64,000 nt of DNA, from contig NC_088780.1 of assembly GCF_958450345.1 (NCBI RefSeq), positions 135,174,226-135,238,225 of the forward strand, given 5' to 3'. The notes below the pieces were generated by a model. It saw only the letters and a program-made list of their open reading frames with translations, was not told the DNA's origin and ran no database searches. A program made the translations under genes and the position numbers. This document shows positions 22,166 to 33,335 of this stretch, piece after piece. Origin of the DNA: Calliphora vicina. Its lineage: Eukaryota > Arthropoda > Insecta > Diptera > Calliphoridae. Numbering within the stretch: the stretch's first letter is position 1; each line of letters opens with the position of its first letter.

Positions 22166-22923
22166 TATGTTGTTATTAATTCTAGTATTTACTATTTAGC
22201 TGAAAGAAAAATGTATATAATATTCATGCATATGAATGATATTGTTTAAGAAATTACAAATCTACGTATTTCTGGTTCCCCAGTAGTTAACAACAGTAAT
22301 AGTACCTTAATATTTCCCTTTCAACAGCCATTGAATTCTCACATTTTATGTTCAATAACACCTTGATAAAATGTTTGATTTTTTTGATGAGTTTTGACTT
22401 ACATCATCAAGTCATCTTTTGAAATTATTTACAAGTGTTATTTACATGATGACAGCCAGTAGACAACAACAAGGAATAATGAAGAACATAATTAGTTATT
22501 ATCATTATCATTTTCATCATCATCATCATCACAGTCATTCATATATTTCGGAATTAAACTTCTTCCGCTCTTCACAGTTGTTGTCCTGGTCACATTTTAA
22601 TTGTGTACATTTTCATGACAGTTTTTATGAAAATTTCCTTTTTGTGGTCCAAAATATTTGTAGATTTTTGCAATAATCGAACCAGAGATAATGAAAAGAA
22701 AAATGTGAAGGGAAATATGGTTGGGTACCCATTGAACCGTAAAAACAAAGTTGACTTCATATGAGAAATGATTGTACTTATCTTTTGCCACAATGTGGTG
22801 TCGTCAGTAGTGATATACAGGGATACGTCATAGCAGAGTTGTTAAGGAATTAATTGTAGAGGGGGCAGATTTACTTGTTAAGGTCTGGTAATAATTTAAT
22901 ATTATACCTACACAGAGAAAACA
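22166..22923. other. intergenic sequence with CAT microsatellite
   Basis: A TTTTCATCATCATCATCATC tract lies at about 22510-22532. Overlapping short frames at 22419-22793 are low-complexity. No gene recognised. Confidence 0.5.
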
Positions 22924-23123
22924 GATTCGTAGTAGCAATCGAATTTGTTGCCAATCGAATGATTCTGCCTTAGTGACCGAATTTTACAGTTGTGGCTACA
23001 AAATTTTAGAAGGACTAACCAAAATTCTTCTCTATCAATTGACTTTCTGTTGATAGAACCGAAAAATTATATGTGTGTAATCGAATCATTCGATTGGCAA
23101 CAAATACGGATGCTACTACGAAT
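22924..23123. mobile_element. 200-bp MITE with 41-bp terminal inverted repeats
   Basis: The left arm ATTCGTAGTAGCAATCGAAT matches the inverted right arm ATTCGTAGTAGCATCCGTAT; both continue into TTGTTGCCAATCGAATGATT (about 39 of 41 identical). It is preceded by CACAGAGAAAACAG, a phrase repeated at 34613, and directly abuts an F1 copy on the right. No target duplication was identified. Non-coding. Confidence 0.8.
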
Positions 23124-23130
23124 CATTTTT

Positions 23131-23820
23131 ATACCCTAAACCACCATAGTGGTGAGGGTATAATGCGTTTGTGCAGATGTTTGTAACGCCCAAAAATATT
23201 GGTCTAACACCCACCTTAAAGTATACCGATCGACTTAGAATCACTTTCTGAGTCGATTAAACGATGTCCGTCTGGCTGGCTGGCTGGTTGGTTGGTTGGT
23301 TGGCTGGCTGGCTGGCTGGCTGTCCATGTAAACCTTGTGCGCAGAGTACAGGTCGCAATTTTGAAGATATTTCGATAAAATTTGGTACATATAATTTTTT
23401 CGGCCCAAGGACCATGCCTATTGGCTAAAATCGGTCCATGGGGACTACCCCATACAAATATTCTCTCGAAATGGGACTTTATTGGTCATAAATGTTTAAT
23501 TTACATATGTATCTACACAAATTTCGCTCAAAATAAGTTTAATATACACAAAATTCATGTCACCAAATTTTGTTGCGATCGGTCCACAATTAGTCATAGC
23601 TCCCATATAGACCCGCTTCCGAAAATCACTTTAACGTGCATAAATCTCTTAAAAATGTCGTTATATACACAAAATTCAACATAAATAACTTTCATACAGA
23701 CATAAATCACACGACCTAATTTCATGGTTATCGGTCCATAATTGGTCATAGCTCCCATATAAGGCCCATTTCGAAAATCACTCACGAATATAAATTATTG
23801 ATATTTTAAAAGACATTATA
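23131..23820 (+). mobile_element. INE-1-like repeat F1, long copy
   Basis: It starts TATACCCTAAACCACCATAG then TGGTGAGGGTATA, followed by GTTTGTAACGCCC, AAGTATACCGATCGAC, GAGTCGATTAAACGATGTCC and a GGCT/GGTT tract at 23271-23324. It then runs through three related TCATAGCTCCCATATA blocks. The 3' hairpin and CTTACTTGTTT end seen in the copy at 31418-32062 are missing. Small frames within it contain stops in other copies. Confidence 0.85.
23271..23324 (+). repeat. GGCT/GGTT microsatellite inside F1
   Basis: CTGGCTGGCTGGCTGG, then GTTGGTTGGTTGG, then GGCTGGCTGGCTGGC. Shorter versions occur at the same position of other F1 copies (41455-41472; GGCTGGCTG at 2674). Growth of a tetranucleotide at this place parallels the GTCY tract of Drosophila INE-1. 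Confidence 0.85.
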
Positions 23821-24261
23821 AATAGTAGATACGTATTCATTCCTTTTGTTTGCTGCAAATATGTAAGTGTGCTGACGTCAGCCATAACTTTTACTGTGAC
23901 TATTGCTGGTAATAAAGATTTGTTATCCCTCTTTGTGTTCTTCTAATAATGATATAACATTGCTATTCTGTATTTCTGTATCATTTGTTTGCAAATTACA
24001 GCAAAAAGTTACAATTTACACTGAGAAATAAAAGGACTTCAGTTGGTAGACCAGACTATAATGCATATTTCCACTCACAAATAAATTTTTGTGAGTTAAA
24101 CTACTTGACACAAATTGTATGTAGAAATTTTCTTACATTTTATTATTAAGTGAATTCCCTATTGGCGGTTTGAATAAAGGATGAGACGAAATTTTTAACA
24201 CAGATATTGTGTTTTCCATAATAGTTCACGGTTTACTCAGATTTAGTGCAATTATATTTAT
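23821..24261. other. AT-rich spacer, no recognised gene
   Basis: No reading frame or repeat copy was recognised. ACACTGAGAAATAAAAGGAC near 24019 resembles the start of small fly MITEs, but no inverted partner was found. Confidence 0.4.
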
Positions 24262-24289
24262 ACCCTTAACCATGAGTGACAAGGGTATA

Positions 24290-25182
24290 CAGTGACTGAC
24301 AATACAATAGAATCACTACATATGAATTCGATTAAAGCGGTAAAACTACAAAATTTAATTTCAAAATTTAAAATTTGTTCATTATATATTAATGCTCATA
24401 ACGTAAACAATAAATAGAAAAAAATAAAATAAAAAAAATAACACATTCTGATGTTAAAAACGATGTCAAATCTAAAAGACTAAATAAAATATGCGACATT
24501 CAAATAGAATCAATCAGTCTTAAAATGATTAAAAATAAAAAATCATCATAAGAATTTGTTGTTTTCTTAATATTTTGTTGCATATCAATTATTCCTAATA
24601 ACAGCATCAAATCTTTTGGGGATTGAATTTAACAAACTTTCGCATGTAGATCGGGAAATTTCCTGAATTTTCTGCCAAAGTTCTTCCTTGTTTTTAAATT
24701 TTTCAGGTCCGAGTTTGTCTTTTACTATTTTCCATAGGATTTAAGTCTGGTTATTGAGACGGCCATTCCATAACATGAATTTTGTTATATAAAAACCATT
24801 TTTTGACAAGACCTGATGTGTGCTTTGGGTCATTATCTTGCTGGAAGAGCCATTTTAAGGGCATATTCCATTCTGCATGTGGCTTTATAACATTCTCCAA
24901 AATATTTACATACAAGTGCTTATCCATATTTTCTTTAATCCAATAAATTGGACCAATATAATAATATTTCTCCAACCATGTTTAAACGTTTTTGGTTTTT
25001 GCCATTTTTTGGACGTCTAACCCATGTCTTATCATCACTACCAATTAAATTAATGGTCGTTTCGTCCGTCCACAACACATTTTGCCACTTCTTTATATTT
25101 TCTGGCCCACACCAATCCTTATGATTGCTCCTAGTTTTAAATGAAATATTGATAGTGATTCTATTGTAATGTCCGTCACTGA
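24290..25182 (-). mobile_element. Tc1-like transposon relic with TA target duplication
   Basis: Terminal repeats of about 30 bp: left CAGTGACTGACAATACAATA, right (inverted) CAGTGACGGACATTACAATA, both followed by GAATCACTA. TA lies on both sides, and the insertion splits the GGGTATATATAAG sequence of the F2 host. At 893 bp it is about half the usual 1.6 kb of Tc1 elements; the DNA-binding end of the transposase is gone. Confidence 0.85.
24560..25140 (-). pseudogene. Tc1/mariner DD34E transposase, degenerate
   Basis: On the minus strand the blocks are, in order: CGPENIKKWQNVLWTDETTI (first catalytic Asp in WTDE), DDKTWVRRPKNGKNQKRLNM, then after a frameshift and small deletion GPIYWIKENMDKHLYVNILE, MPLKWLFQQDNDPKHTSGLV (second Asp in QQDN), MEWPSQ, a stop, PDLNPMEN (Glu of the triad), and, after another frameshift, GPEKFKNKEELWQKIQEISR and SLLNSIPKRFDAVIRNN. 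The D-D-E order and spacing fit DD34E Tc1 elements. The N-terminal paired-type helix-turn-helix is absent. At least two frameshifts and one nonsense codon make it inactive. Confidence 0.9.
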
Positions 25183-25556
25183 TATAAGTTTGTTATTCCC
25201 TTTGTAATTTCTACATTTTTCATTTGCGACCCCATAAAGTATATATATATTCTGGATCGCTATAGATAGCGAAGTCGATATAGCCATATTCGTCTATCCG
25301 TCAGACCGTATGTATGTTGAAATCAACTTCTCCCGGTTCGGTTGCTATCTATCGATTTTCGGCCTATTGTTGATCTATATCTAAGTCATTAGTATATACA
25401 ATATGGATATCTAATGATATATATTTCAAAGTCCATTGCAACGATGGACCTACAATTGGTCAAAATCGTGAAAAATATTTTTTAAACCGAATGTTTTTTA
25501 TCAAAAAAATTTTAATTTTTATGTAAGATTTGGCACAGCCGAATACTTACTTGTTT

Positions 25557-26606
25557 TCACTTATTTTTTCTTATTATTTTGTAGATGTAAAAAGTAACAG
25601 GACCAAAGAAATTGTATGATCTTCTGTTAAAAATACAACATTTTGAAATGTTTTCAAATGTTCCTCATAAGTATAAATATACACTATATTATTGTTGATT
25701 TTATTTCTTATTACCCTTTATATAAAGCCACAATGAAATACGTATATACTCCTCTTTATACATTTAAACGTAATACTAATAAATTTTCTTCTTGTTGCTT
25801 CCACAAATGAGCAATATATTACATTTCAATATCCTGTAAATCTTTCATTTTATTTCAAGTATTTTAAGCAAAAATAAACAATAATATCCCTTTACATTTA
25901 CGAGTATCTTCTCTTTATCACCCAATCAATAAAATCATTCCTGGAAAATTCACTTTAGTGTTCACCTCAAGTGTTCTAAGTACAAAAAAAAATACTTCAA
26001 ATTCTTTATTTATTTCTTCTCTCTTTATCACCTCATCAATAAAATTTGAAATCAGTGTTTGCTGTTGAATAACTAGTGTAAGTTATATTAAAATATAAAA
26101 ATTTATTAAAATAAAATTTATTTTTCAACATTATTTGCACTTAAATTAAGCCTTTTTTACAATTTTGAAAATCTTTAACAGCCCTATAAAAACTCCTAAA
26201 AAAATTTTATTTTAATATTTCTTTTTGTGTGGGAAAATAAAAATAAATATAAATTTTATTACCTAACTTTAAACTAAACGTATTAAATAAAATAGAAATT
26301 TGAGAAAAAAAAGTTACATAAATTGTTGAAGTTGTATTCAATTGCCACCTCAAGTATAAAAATTGTGGCAGGTATTTATGAAGATACGAGTGCCTAGCCT
26401 AGCGTATCCTAAGGACAGGGTTAATTGACCCACAGTGGGGGAACTGAAAAAAAAGTGGAATTAAATCTGTAACTTCTAAACAAATAGCCCGAATTTAATA
26501 ATTTCACATGACTGTGGAGGAGGTGCTGTTTTTTTGTTATTTTTGTATATATGGAATCTACTAGACCCGATCTACAAAAAAAAAAAAACATTGCTTTAGC
26601 AAAAAA
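25557..26606. other. AT-rich spacer, no recognised gene
   Basis: Repeated CTCTTTATCACCCAATCAAT-like phrases (about 25912-25930 and 26020-26042) are a short direct repeat: TCTTTATCACC then CAATCAATAAAAT or TCATCAATAAAAT. No coding sequence recognised. Confidence 0.45.
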
Positions 26607-27315
26607 AACAAGTAAGAGAGATATATTCGGCTGTGCCGAATCTTATATACCCTTCAACAAATTAAAAACTTTTTTTAAAAAAAATTAAATATTTTTAGGT
26701 AAACAAAATTTAATTTTTTTTAAAATTGTTTTTCAAATTTTTTTTTTTTTAATTTTTTTTCAAATTTTTTTAAAAAATTTTTTTAAAATTTTTTTTTTTT
26801 TTTGGAAAAAAAATATATGACAAAAAAAATTTTTGAATGAAAAAAAAATTCGGGTTAAAAAATATTTTCCCGATGTTGACCCATTGTAGGTCCAACTTAC
26901 TATAGCCTTATCTACATCATTGCAATGGACTTTGAAATATCTATCATTAGATATCCATATTGTCTATATTAATGACTTAGTAATCCAGATATAGATCAAA
27001 AATAGGTCAAAAATCGAGATTGTCCCGGTTTTTTGCTCATATCTCCGTTATTTATGGGCCGATTTTGCTAATTTTAAATAGCAAACTTCTCGAAAGCATG
27101 TCTGCCAGAATTGTTGAAGATTTGGATCCCGAAGATATCTGGGGTCTTCAGAAAATTGATTTCAACAGACAGACGGACATGGCTTAATCGACTCCGCTAT
27201 CTATAAGGATCCAGAATATATATAATTTATAGGGTCGGAAATGAAAAATGTAGAAATTACAAACGGAATGACAAACTTATATATACCCATCTCACGAAGG
27301 TGAATGGTATAAAAA
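26607..27315 (+). mobile_element. INE-1-like repeat F2, full-length copy
   Basis: It starts AAACAAGTAAGAGAGATATA, followed by the hairpin TTCGGC-TGT-GCCGAA (26626-26640) and ATATACCCTTCAACAAATT. It then has an A/T-only region, GACCCATTGTAGGTCCAACT, a GACAGACGGACATGG block, ATCCAGAATATATATAATTT and a final TATATACCC with GGTGAATGGTATAAAAA. Drosophila INE-1-class repeats have the same AAGTAAGAGAG, hairpin and TACCC order. A second truncated F2 start follows at 27316-27440. Confidence 0.85.
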
Positions 27316-27465
27316 CACTATACCCTTCAACAAATTATACTTAAAAATATTTTTTATTAAATATTTGTATTTAAACAAAATTAAATTTTTTAAAAAAATT
27401 AACTATTTTTTTTTTAAATTTTTTATTAATTTTTTTAATGACTAATTATTATAACATGTGCGTAT
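27316..27465 (+). mobile_element. F2 repeat, 5' fragment
   Basis: ACTATACCCTTCAACAAATT then an A/T-only stretch repeats the beginning of the F2 copy immediately upstream, in the same orientation, before F3 begins. Confidence 0.55.
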
Positions 27466-27467
27466 TA

Positions 27468-29068
27468 GGGTGGCCCTTAATAAACGAAAGTTGGATTTTG
27501 GCCATTCTCACCCCCCAGTTTGGTGAACATTAGTAAAAAAATCATCCTGAAAAAATTTTAGGTAAATCGGTTGGGGTTAAGACGTGCCGCAAGCCCTCTG
27601 AAGTTTTGAGATGCATTTACAAGGGGAAAAAATTCATTTTTTTCAGTTTTTGTAAAAATTTTGCCATTAAAAAATTACTTTTGTAATTCAATTTAAAAGA
27701 ATCGAAATGTGTACGTAATTGTCGTTCTAATGAGATATAAAAAACAGAAATCGGTTAAAAAATTTTAAAGTTATTAAAAATTCGCCAGGCCATTAACGTG
27801 TCTCAGGCCACTAGAACAAGAAATGTTGGAACAAAATTAACATATTTTGAGAAATATTAAAATAAAAGCTCATTTTTACTTAAAATATGTCCATATTTAC
27901 TTGTATATGAGTTTTTGTCTTCGTAGGATACCGTTAACCTATTCTTAGGTATGAACAAAAAAAATTAATTTTTTTAACGGCAGTTTCAAAACTCCATTTT
28001 CAAATTTTTAAAAATTTTGTTAAACAAATTTCAGAATTTTTTGATCATCTCATTGGGATTTATTAAGAGTATAATAGGGAATTAAATCGTGAAAAAATTA
28101 TGAAAATATCTCTTATAGTTTTTCCGTACCTGCGATTTAAATTTTGAAATTTTCGAGAAAAACCAATTATTTGGCAATTTTTAGGCCAATGAGCTCTATT
28201 TTCTTACTCTTATGAATTTTAAGCAAAACTTAATTAGAATATATTATAGTCCAGATAATTCTAAATATACTCTGAAACTTTTACTAAAATCAAAAAACGT
28301 TAACGCTTAAATCGTGAAGGTCAAAGGTCAAATTTTTCAATATTTCGAATTTCTCTTGGAAAGATTTTGAAATGTTCGAAATGTTGTATATTTTTGGGCC
28401 GATTTTGATGAAATTTAACAAAAATATAACACAAAGCCTAGTATTTACAAAAGCAGCAGAAAAATTAAAATTAACCCTATATAGCACTTGGTGTTAAAAT
28501 GACCCCAAACTTCTAAAACCATAAAAAATTATGATTTTAAAAGTTTGGTGTCATTTTAACCCCAAGTGCCATTAAGCGTTAATTTCCATTCTTGTGCTGT
28601 TATTATAAACCCTAGAGTTTATGTTATATTTTTGTTAAATTTCATCAAAATCGGCCCAAAAATATACAACATTTCGATCATTTCGAAATCTTTCCAAGAG
28701 AAATTCCAAATATTGAAAAATTTTACCTTTGACCTTCACGATTTAAGGGTTAACGTCTTCCGATTTTAGTAGAAGTTTCAGAGTATATTTTGAATTATCT
28801 GGACTATAATATTCTGAATAGGTTTTACTTAAAATTCATAAGAGTAAGGAAATAGAGCTCATTGGCCTAAAAATTGCCAAATAATTGGTTTTTCTCGAAA
28901 ATTTCAAAATTTAAATCGCAGGTACGGAAAAACTATAAGAGATATTTTCATAATTTTTTCACATTTTTATTCCCTATTATACTCTTAATAAATCCCATGA
29001 GATGATCAAAAAATTCTGAAATTTGTTTAACAAAATTTTTAAAAATTTGAAAATGGAGTTTTGAAACT
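27468..29068. mobile_element. F3 foldback element with long palindromic arms
   Basis: Starts at TA/GGGTGGCCCTTAATAAACG. The left arm runs to about 28515 and then folds back: 28530-29068 is the reverse complement of about 27985-28515, with the centre near 28522 (ACCCCAAACTT ... AGTTTGGTG). The outer 515 bp of the right arm are missing. TA flanks in this and other copies suggest the Tc1/mariner-type superfamily, unproven. Related frames at 28290-28487 and 28566-28769 are mirror images and not genes. It carries AGGTCAAAGGTCA at 28318. Confidence 0.8.
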
Positions 29069-29225
29069 TAGTGTCTCAAATTTCAAAGAGACACTAAGTG
29101 ACAACTTACTCTCCAATAGATTACTTCTGATGGGTAAAATAACTACTTTCTAAAGTACACAATAAAAGTTTAAACTAATTATACCCTAGATTACTTGGAG
29201 ACACTAAGTGACAATTTACTTCACG
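29066..29225. repeat. GAGACACTAAGTGACAA repeats with a local hairpin
   Basis: ACTTAGTGTCTC and GAGACACTAAGT flank a 10-base loop (29067-29100). GAGACACTAAGTGACAAYTTACT is repeated directly at about 29199. No gene. Confidence 0.6.
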
Positions 29226-29474
29226 TTAGAGCACATACGTGTCAAATATCCATAAATATATATGTATGTATATTGCAATCAGCCAATTTTACAACTGTAA
29301 GTAGATACTTATAGTTGTAAAAGGAAACAGAAGGAACAAGTTTTACCAGATGAAACAAAAACCTCAACTTAAATGAAATTTAAGTCGAAAATAAACAAGT
29401 AAATGTTGAAAACTGATTGGTGTATTTTTATACCCTACACCACCATAGTGGGGAGGGTATACTGGGTTAGTGCT

Positions 29475-31417
29475 AAGATATTCAATTAATCGGGTTTCTG
29501 GTTTAATCGGTTAATCGAGCAAATAATTAATCGAGGTTTAGATTTATTCAGTTAATCGGTTAATTTAAAATTATTCGATTAACCGAATAATTTCTATTTC
29601 AATTTTAAATTGAAAATACAACAAATTTGGTTAAATACAGATTAGAAAGATATTAACATCTACCATTTATATTTCTGAAATCGCATGATTTGTTGAAAAT
29701 GTATTTAAGAAATAGTCAAATGTCATAAAACATTCAAAGACGTTTTTCTCGAAACGACTTTTTTTGAATTATGACGTTGTTGCAGCAAATGAGCGACGTG
29801 TTAGTTTTTTAGGGTTTTAGTGTGATCTTCTGAAATAATCTTTTATAAAAAGAATATAATTTAACCTTTATGTCAACGGCAACATACCTGGGTATGTTTT
29901 GCATTTTTAAAATGATGTAGCTCTGAATTGGATAATCGGATCGACTTGAAATTTCTTGGTATCCTAGCCAAAATTGTTTTCCGCAAGTTTGGTTAGGATA
30001 GTATTACCCGTTTGGAAGATAAAGCCCATTTACAAAGTTACACCCTTACGTCAACAGCATACATACCTGGGTATCCATATAAAACGCATGAAATGGTCCA
30101 TGTATGTAATGACATCACGTGAGAACGGCTGGAGCGATTTGGCTGATTTTATTTTATTCGATTCGAAATTTTCAGGAGATGGTTCGTAAAGAAAAAAAAT
30201 TAAAAAATTCCGGGTAAAACTCGGAATTTTTTTTTGAGTCCAGTCAACTGTAATAAAAAGCTCCCTAAAGTACGCAGTACAAATTTAGATATTTTATTTG
30301 CAAATAAATAAGAACAGGCAGGTTATGTAGGTTGGAGAAACTGGAAGAACTAACATTAGTAAGTGCTACCGGGCGAAGCCGAGCCCGAGAATTTTTTCAA
30401 CATTTTTAAAGTTATATGTATTTTAATTTAAAAAAAAAATTTCTCTAGTTTTTGGGAAAACGCACTTTTTTTATTTTTAAGTTATCTAAAAAATTTTAAA
30501 GATGATATATTAGGAATTTATACTTTTTGAAAAGCTAACTTTACACTAAATATTTTTGGGGATTACGGAATTCCTGATTATAAATTGCAAAACTTGTTTT
30601 TATTTTTCTACATCTGTAAAATTTCATTAAAAACTATTGATAAATAAAAAAAATTATTTTAATTTGAAAAATTTGTATCTTTGCAAAAACTCAATAAAAA
30701 GCATTTTTTGTCATACCTCCACAACCACTTTTTTCAAAAAACAATGACTAAATTTAAGGGTAAAACTGGTTATCATAAAATTTTTGAACCGTTTGTCTAT
30801 ATCTAACAAAATAAAAAAAAAATAATACAGAAATTCCAACAAACGAGTTAGATATTAGCATTTTTATGCTACCGGCAGCCATTCACCACACAAAATGTAT
30901 GAACATACCCAGGTATGTTACTGTTGACGTGCGTAAAGCAGTTCTGCTGTTGGCATAAAGGTTAAACGATTTTTTTCTTTAGATTTAATAAAACTTTTCT
31001 TGGAAAAAAAATCTCTCTCGCTGATTATATATGTTTCAGAAATCAAAAGCATTATAAAGAATATTCCTTTTTGGATTGTTTTAGATTTTAATTAATTTAG
31101 TAGTTAAAAAAAAGATAAAAGACTCATTTCAAAAAAAAGTTTCGTCTATACATGTAAATACAAACAAAGTTTCAAAGACATTTAAATTAAATATGTTATA
31201 CATACTCACTAATCATGTTTATTGGATGTTCAAAAAATATCTAATTTTGTAAATTCCAAAAAATGTTAAAAGTGCAAAAAAAGGAATTTCGGTCAATCGA
31301 CACAAATTAGTCGGTTGATTTGTTATTTGAAAATCGGCAATTTTAAATTATTCGAACAGATAACCGTCCAAAATTAATCGGTGAACCGATTAACGGATAA
31401 TCGATTGAATACCCTAG
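29475..31417. mobile_element. hAT-like element (subfamily B) with 8-bp target duplication, hosting a piggyBac-like element
   Basis: TTAGTGCT is present at 29467-29474 and 31418-31425. The ends are AAGATATTCAATTAATCGGG and, inverted, CTAGGGTATTCAATCGATTA. Subterminal regions repeat CGGTTAATCG-type motifs. Removing the inner insertion (29865-30961 plus its TTAA) leaves about 842 bp, the same as the copy at 58792. An 8-bp duplication and short TAGGG ends fit hAT, but no transposase is present to confirm it. Confidence 0.8.
29865..30961. mobile_element. piggyBac-like MITE with TTAA duplication
   Basis: TTAA flanks both ends (29861-29864; 30962-30965). Terminal repeats read CCTTTATGTCAACGGCAACA and, inverted, CCTTTATGCCAACAGCAGAA. 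The near-palindrome ACATACCTGGGTATGT occurs just inside each end, and ACATACCTGGGTAT again at 30061-30074. TTAA target choice is diagnostic of piggyBac-type transposition. No transposase: a 71-codon frame at 29974-30189 has no motif. Confidence 0.75.
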
Positions 31418-32062
31418 TTAGTGCTGATGTAGTATACCAATCTGCTCAGGATCACTTTCTGAGTCGATTAAGCGATGTCCGTCCGTCTGCTCGTCTGTTC
31501 TAGCCTATTGAATTTGGTTAGAATCGGTCCATTATTTCTCCTAGCCCCCATACTATTGCCCTTTCTGGGAATTGTTAAGCGCTCATAAATATCTTAGTTA
31601 TATATGTAGATATCCAAACCAAATTCAGCAAAAATAAGTTTTATATAAGCCTAAGTTTTAACTCGCCTCACCAAATTTTGAGATGATCGGTCCACAATTA
31701 GTCATAGCTACCAAATAGGCCGACTTTCGATAATCACTTTAACTGGCATAAATCTCTTAAAAATGTTGGTATTCCAATAAAATTTAACAAAACTAAGTTA
31801 TATATAAACAGAAGTCATGTCACTAAATTTTATAACGGTCGGTCTATAATTTGTCATAGCTTTCATATAATGCCCACTTCCGAAAATCATATCAATGAGT
31901 ATAGATTTCTTAAAAATTTTGGTATTGAAAGAAAATTCAACACAAATAGGTTTCATATATACAGCAGTCATGCCAAATAATTTTATGGCGTTGGTCCATA
32001 ATTAGATTGGTTTAGGGTATCATATGGTCGGGCTTGACCGACTATAATTTCTTACTTGTTTA

Positions 32063-32880
32063 AACTACTTTAAGTGCATAGGAATAAAATGGGTCCAAGT
32101 GAGCTGCACTACCGAACGGCCAGCTTCGGAAACGATTTGTTCAAAAATTCAACCAAGATTTTTATTTGTCGCCATTTGTACAATAAAATATTGCCAAACA
32201 TAATAACAGTTTGACAGCTGACAGTTTAGGGTTACTAAATATGCGTTTCATTTTAAAATAATTTTTCAAAAATAATGAAAATTTTTCGAACCAATTCAGC
32301 CTAAGCGATGAAACATGCTAACTTGTTACTGGTGCTCGATATCGCGACATGATAACACAGTTATTTTTTCCTAAATTGGTGATACTGGTGTCATCAATAT
32401 GTTGCCACATAGCATACTGCCCATATTTTGAATTGTTTATGCATTATGTATGGGCTCTACATTCAAGTATATACCGATTTTTTCAAGTTTCCGTCCCTAT
32501 AGAATATACATTCATTTATATTCAAGATCCTTATAGACATATTGCGTTGATATAGCGATATCCGTATAGCCTTTTTATTTCGATTGCCTTTACTTTCATA
32601 AACTTTAGTGAACCCCCTAAATTGATACATTCGTGGAAAAAAAATATTATCAGAACACAAAAAAAAAACTCAACGATAAAGTTTTTTGTGCCAATAGACC
32701 CCCCACCTCAACACAACTAAAATACAAGTAGGAACAAAAATAAAGCAATATGCTTTCCTTTTATTCTTTTAGTCGGTCAAGAGCGACTGTGTTTAATACT
32801 GTTTGCATGTACTTCAATAAAATGAAGTAGATGTTGCCTGCAATTAAATTTAATAAAAACAAACGAAAGTTCTATATTCG
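32063..32880. other. intergenic sequence, no recognised gene
   Basis: Short frames on both strands overlap at 32349-32660 and carry no motif. TAGTCGGTCAAGAGCGACTG at 32771 looks like an isolated F1-type hairpin. Confidence 0.4.
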
Positions 32881-33335
32881 TCTTAAATATCCTTCACCAA
32901 AGTGGACTTTAAGATAAAGATTGAAAAATATTTTTGGTGAAAAAAAAATTTTGTTGGAAAATAGTTCGGGTTAATAAAATTTTGTACCAATTTGGACTTA
33001 CTGCTGCTGCGAATTTCTACTTCTATAGTGATAGGAGAGGTCTTTGAAGTGCATTTTATTTAATATCCATATTATCTGTGAACAAGACTCAGTGATCGTG
33101 AAAAAGTCTAAAAAATAGAGGCAAATTCGTGTTTTTTCTTGCATCTCAGACATATGTGTACCGGTTTTCCGGATATAAAGCAGCAGCTGAACAAGGACTT
33201 TGCAATAATTGATGTATCAATATTTGTTTTAAATTTGGGGGCTTCGGAAATTTGATTTCAACAGACAAACGGTCCTGAAATGAAAAATGTGGAAATTACA
33301 AATGGAATGACAAACATAAATACATCATAACACTC
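32881..33335 (+). mobile_element. divergent F2-type repeat
   Basis: ATATCCTTCACC near 32887, GATTTCAACAGACAAACGG, then GAAATGAAAAATGTGGAAAT and ACAAATGGAATGACAAACAT follow the F2 block order at much lower identity, with part of the GACGGAC/TATATA core lost. Confidence 0.6.

Larger units (their letters stand above)
24262..25556 (-). mobile_element. INE-1-like repeat F2, minus strand, split by a Tc1 element
   Basis: TTTATACCCTTAACCATGAG then TGACAAGGGTATA (24259-24289) and ATAAGTTTGTTATTCCCTTT onward (25184-25556) are the two halves of an F2 copy; the intact junction is seen at 17680-17700. It ends in TTGGCACAGCCGAATACTTA then CTTGTTTT, the inverse of the F2 start with its TTCGGC hairpin. Confidence 0.8.
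29431..32062 (+). mobile_element. INE-1-like repeat F1 split by a hAT-like element
   Basis: The left piece 29431-29466 (TATACCCTACACCACCATAG) and right piece 31418-32062 (GAGTCGATTAAGCGATGTCC, several TCATAGCTnCCA blocks) are one F1 copy. The end shows the hairpin TCGGGCTTGACCGA (about 32028-32041) and CTTACTTGTTT. Drosophila INE-1-class ends have the same GTCGGG...CCCGAC hairpin next to AAGTAAG. Confidence 0.85.

Noticed and set aside
23382..23785. Overlapping frames recurring in F1 copies (also 46778-47091)
   Set aside because: They recur because F1 is repeated, but are interrupted or shifted in other copies and carry no domain.
28290..28769. Two similar 65- and 67-codon frames
   Set aside because: They are mirror images in the arms of a foldback element, not a gene pair.
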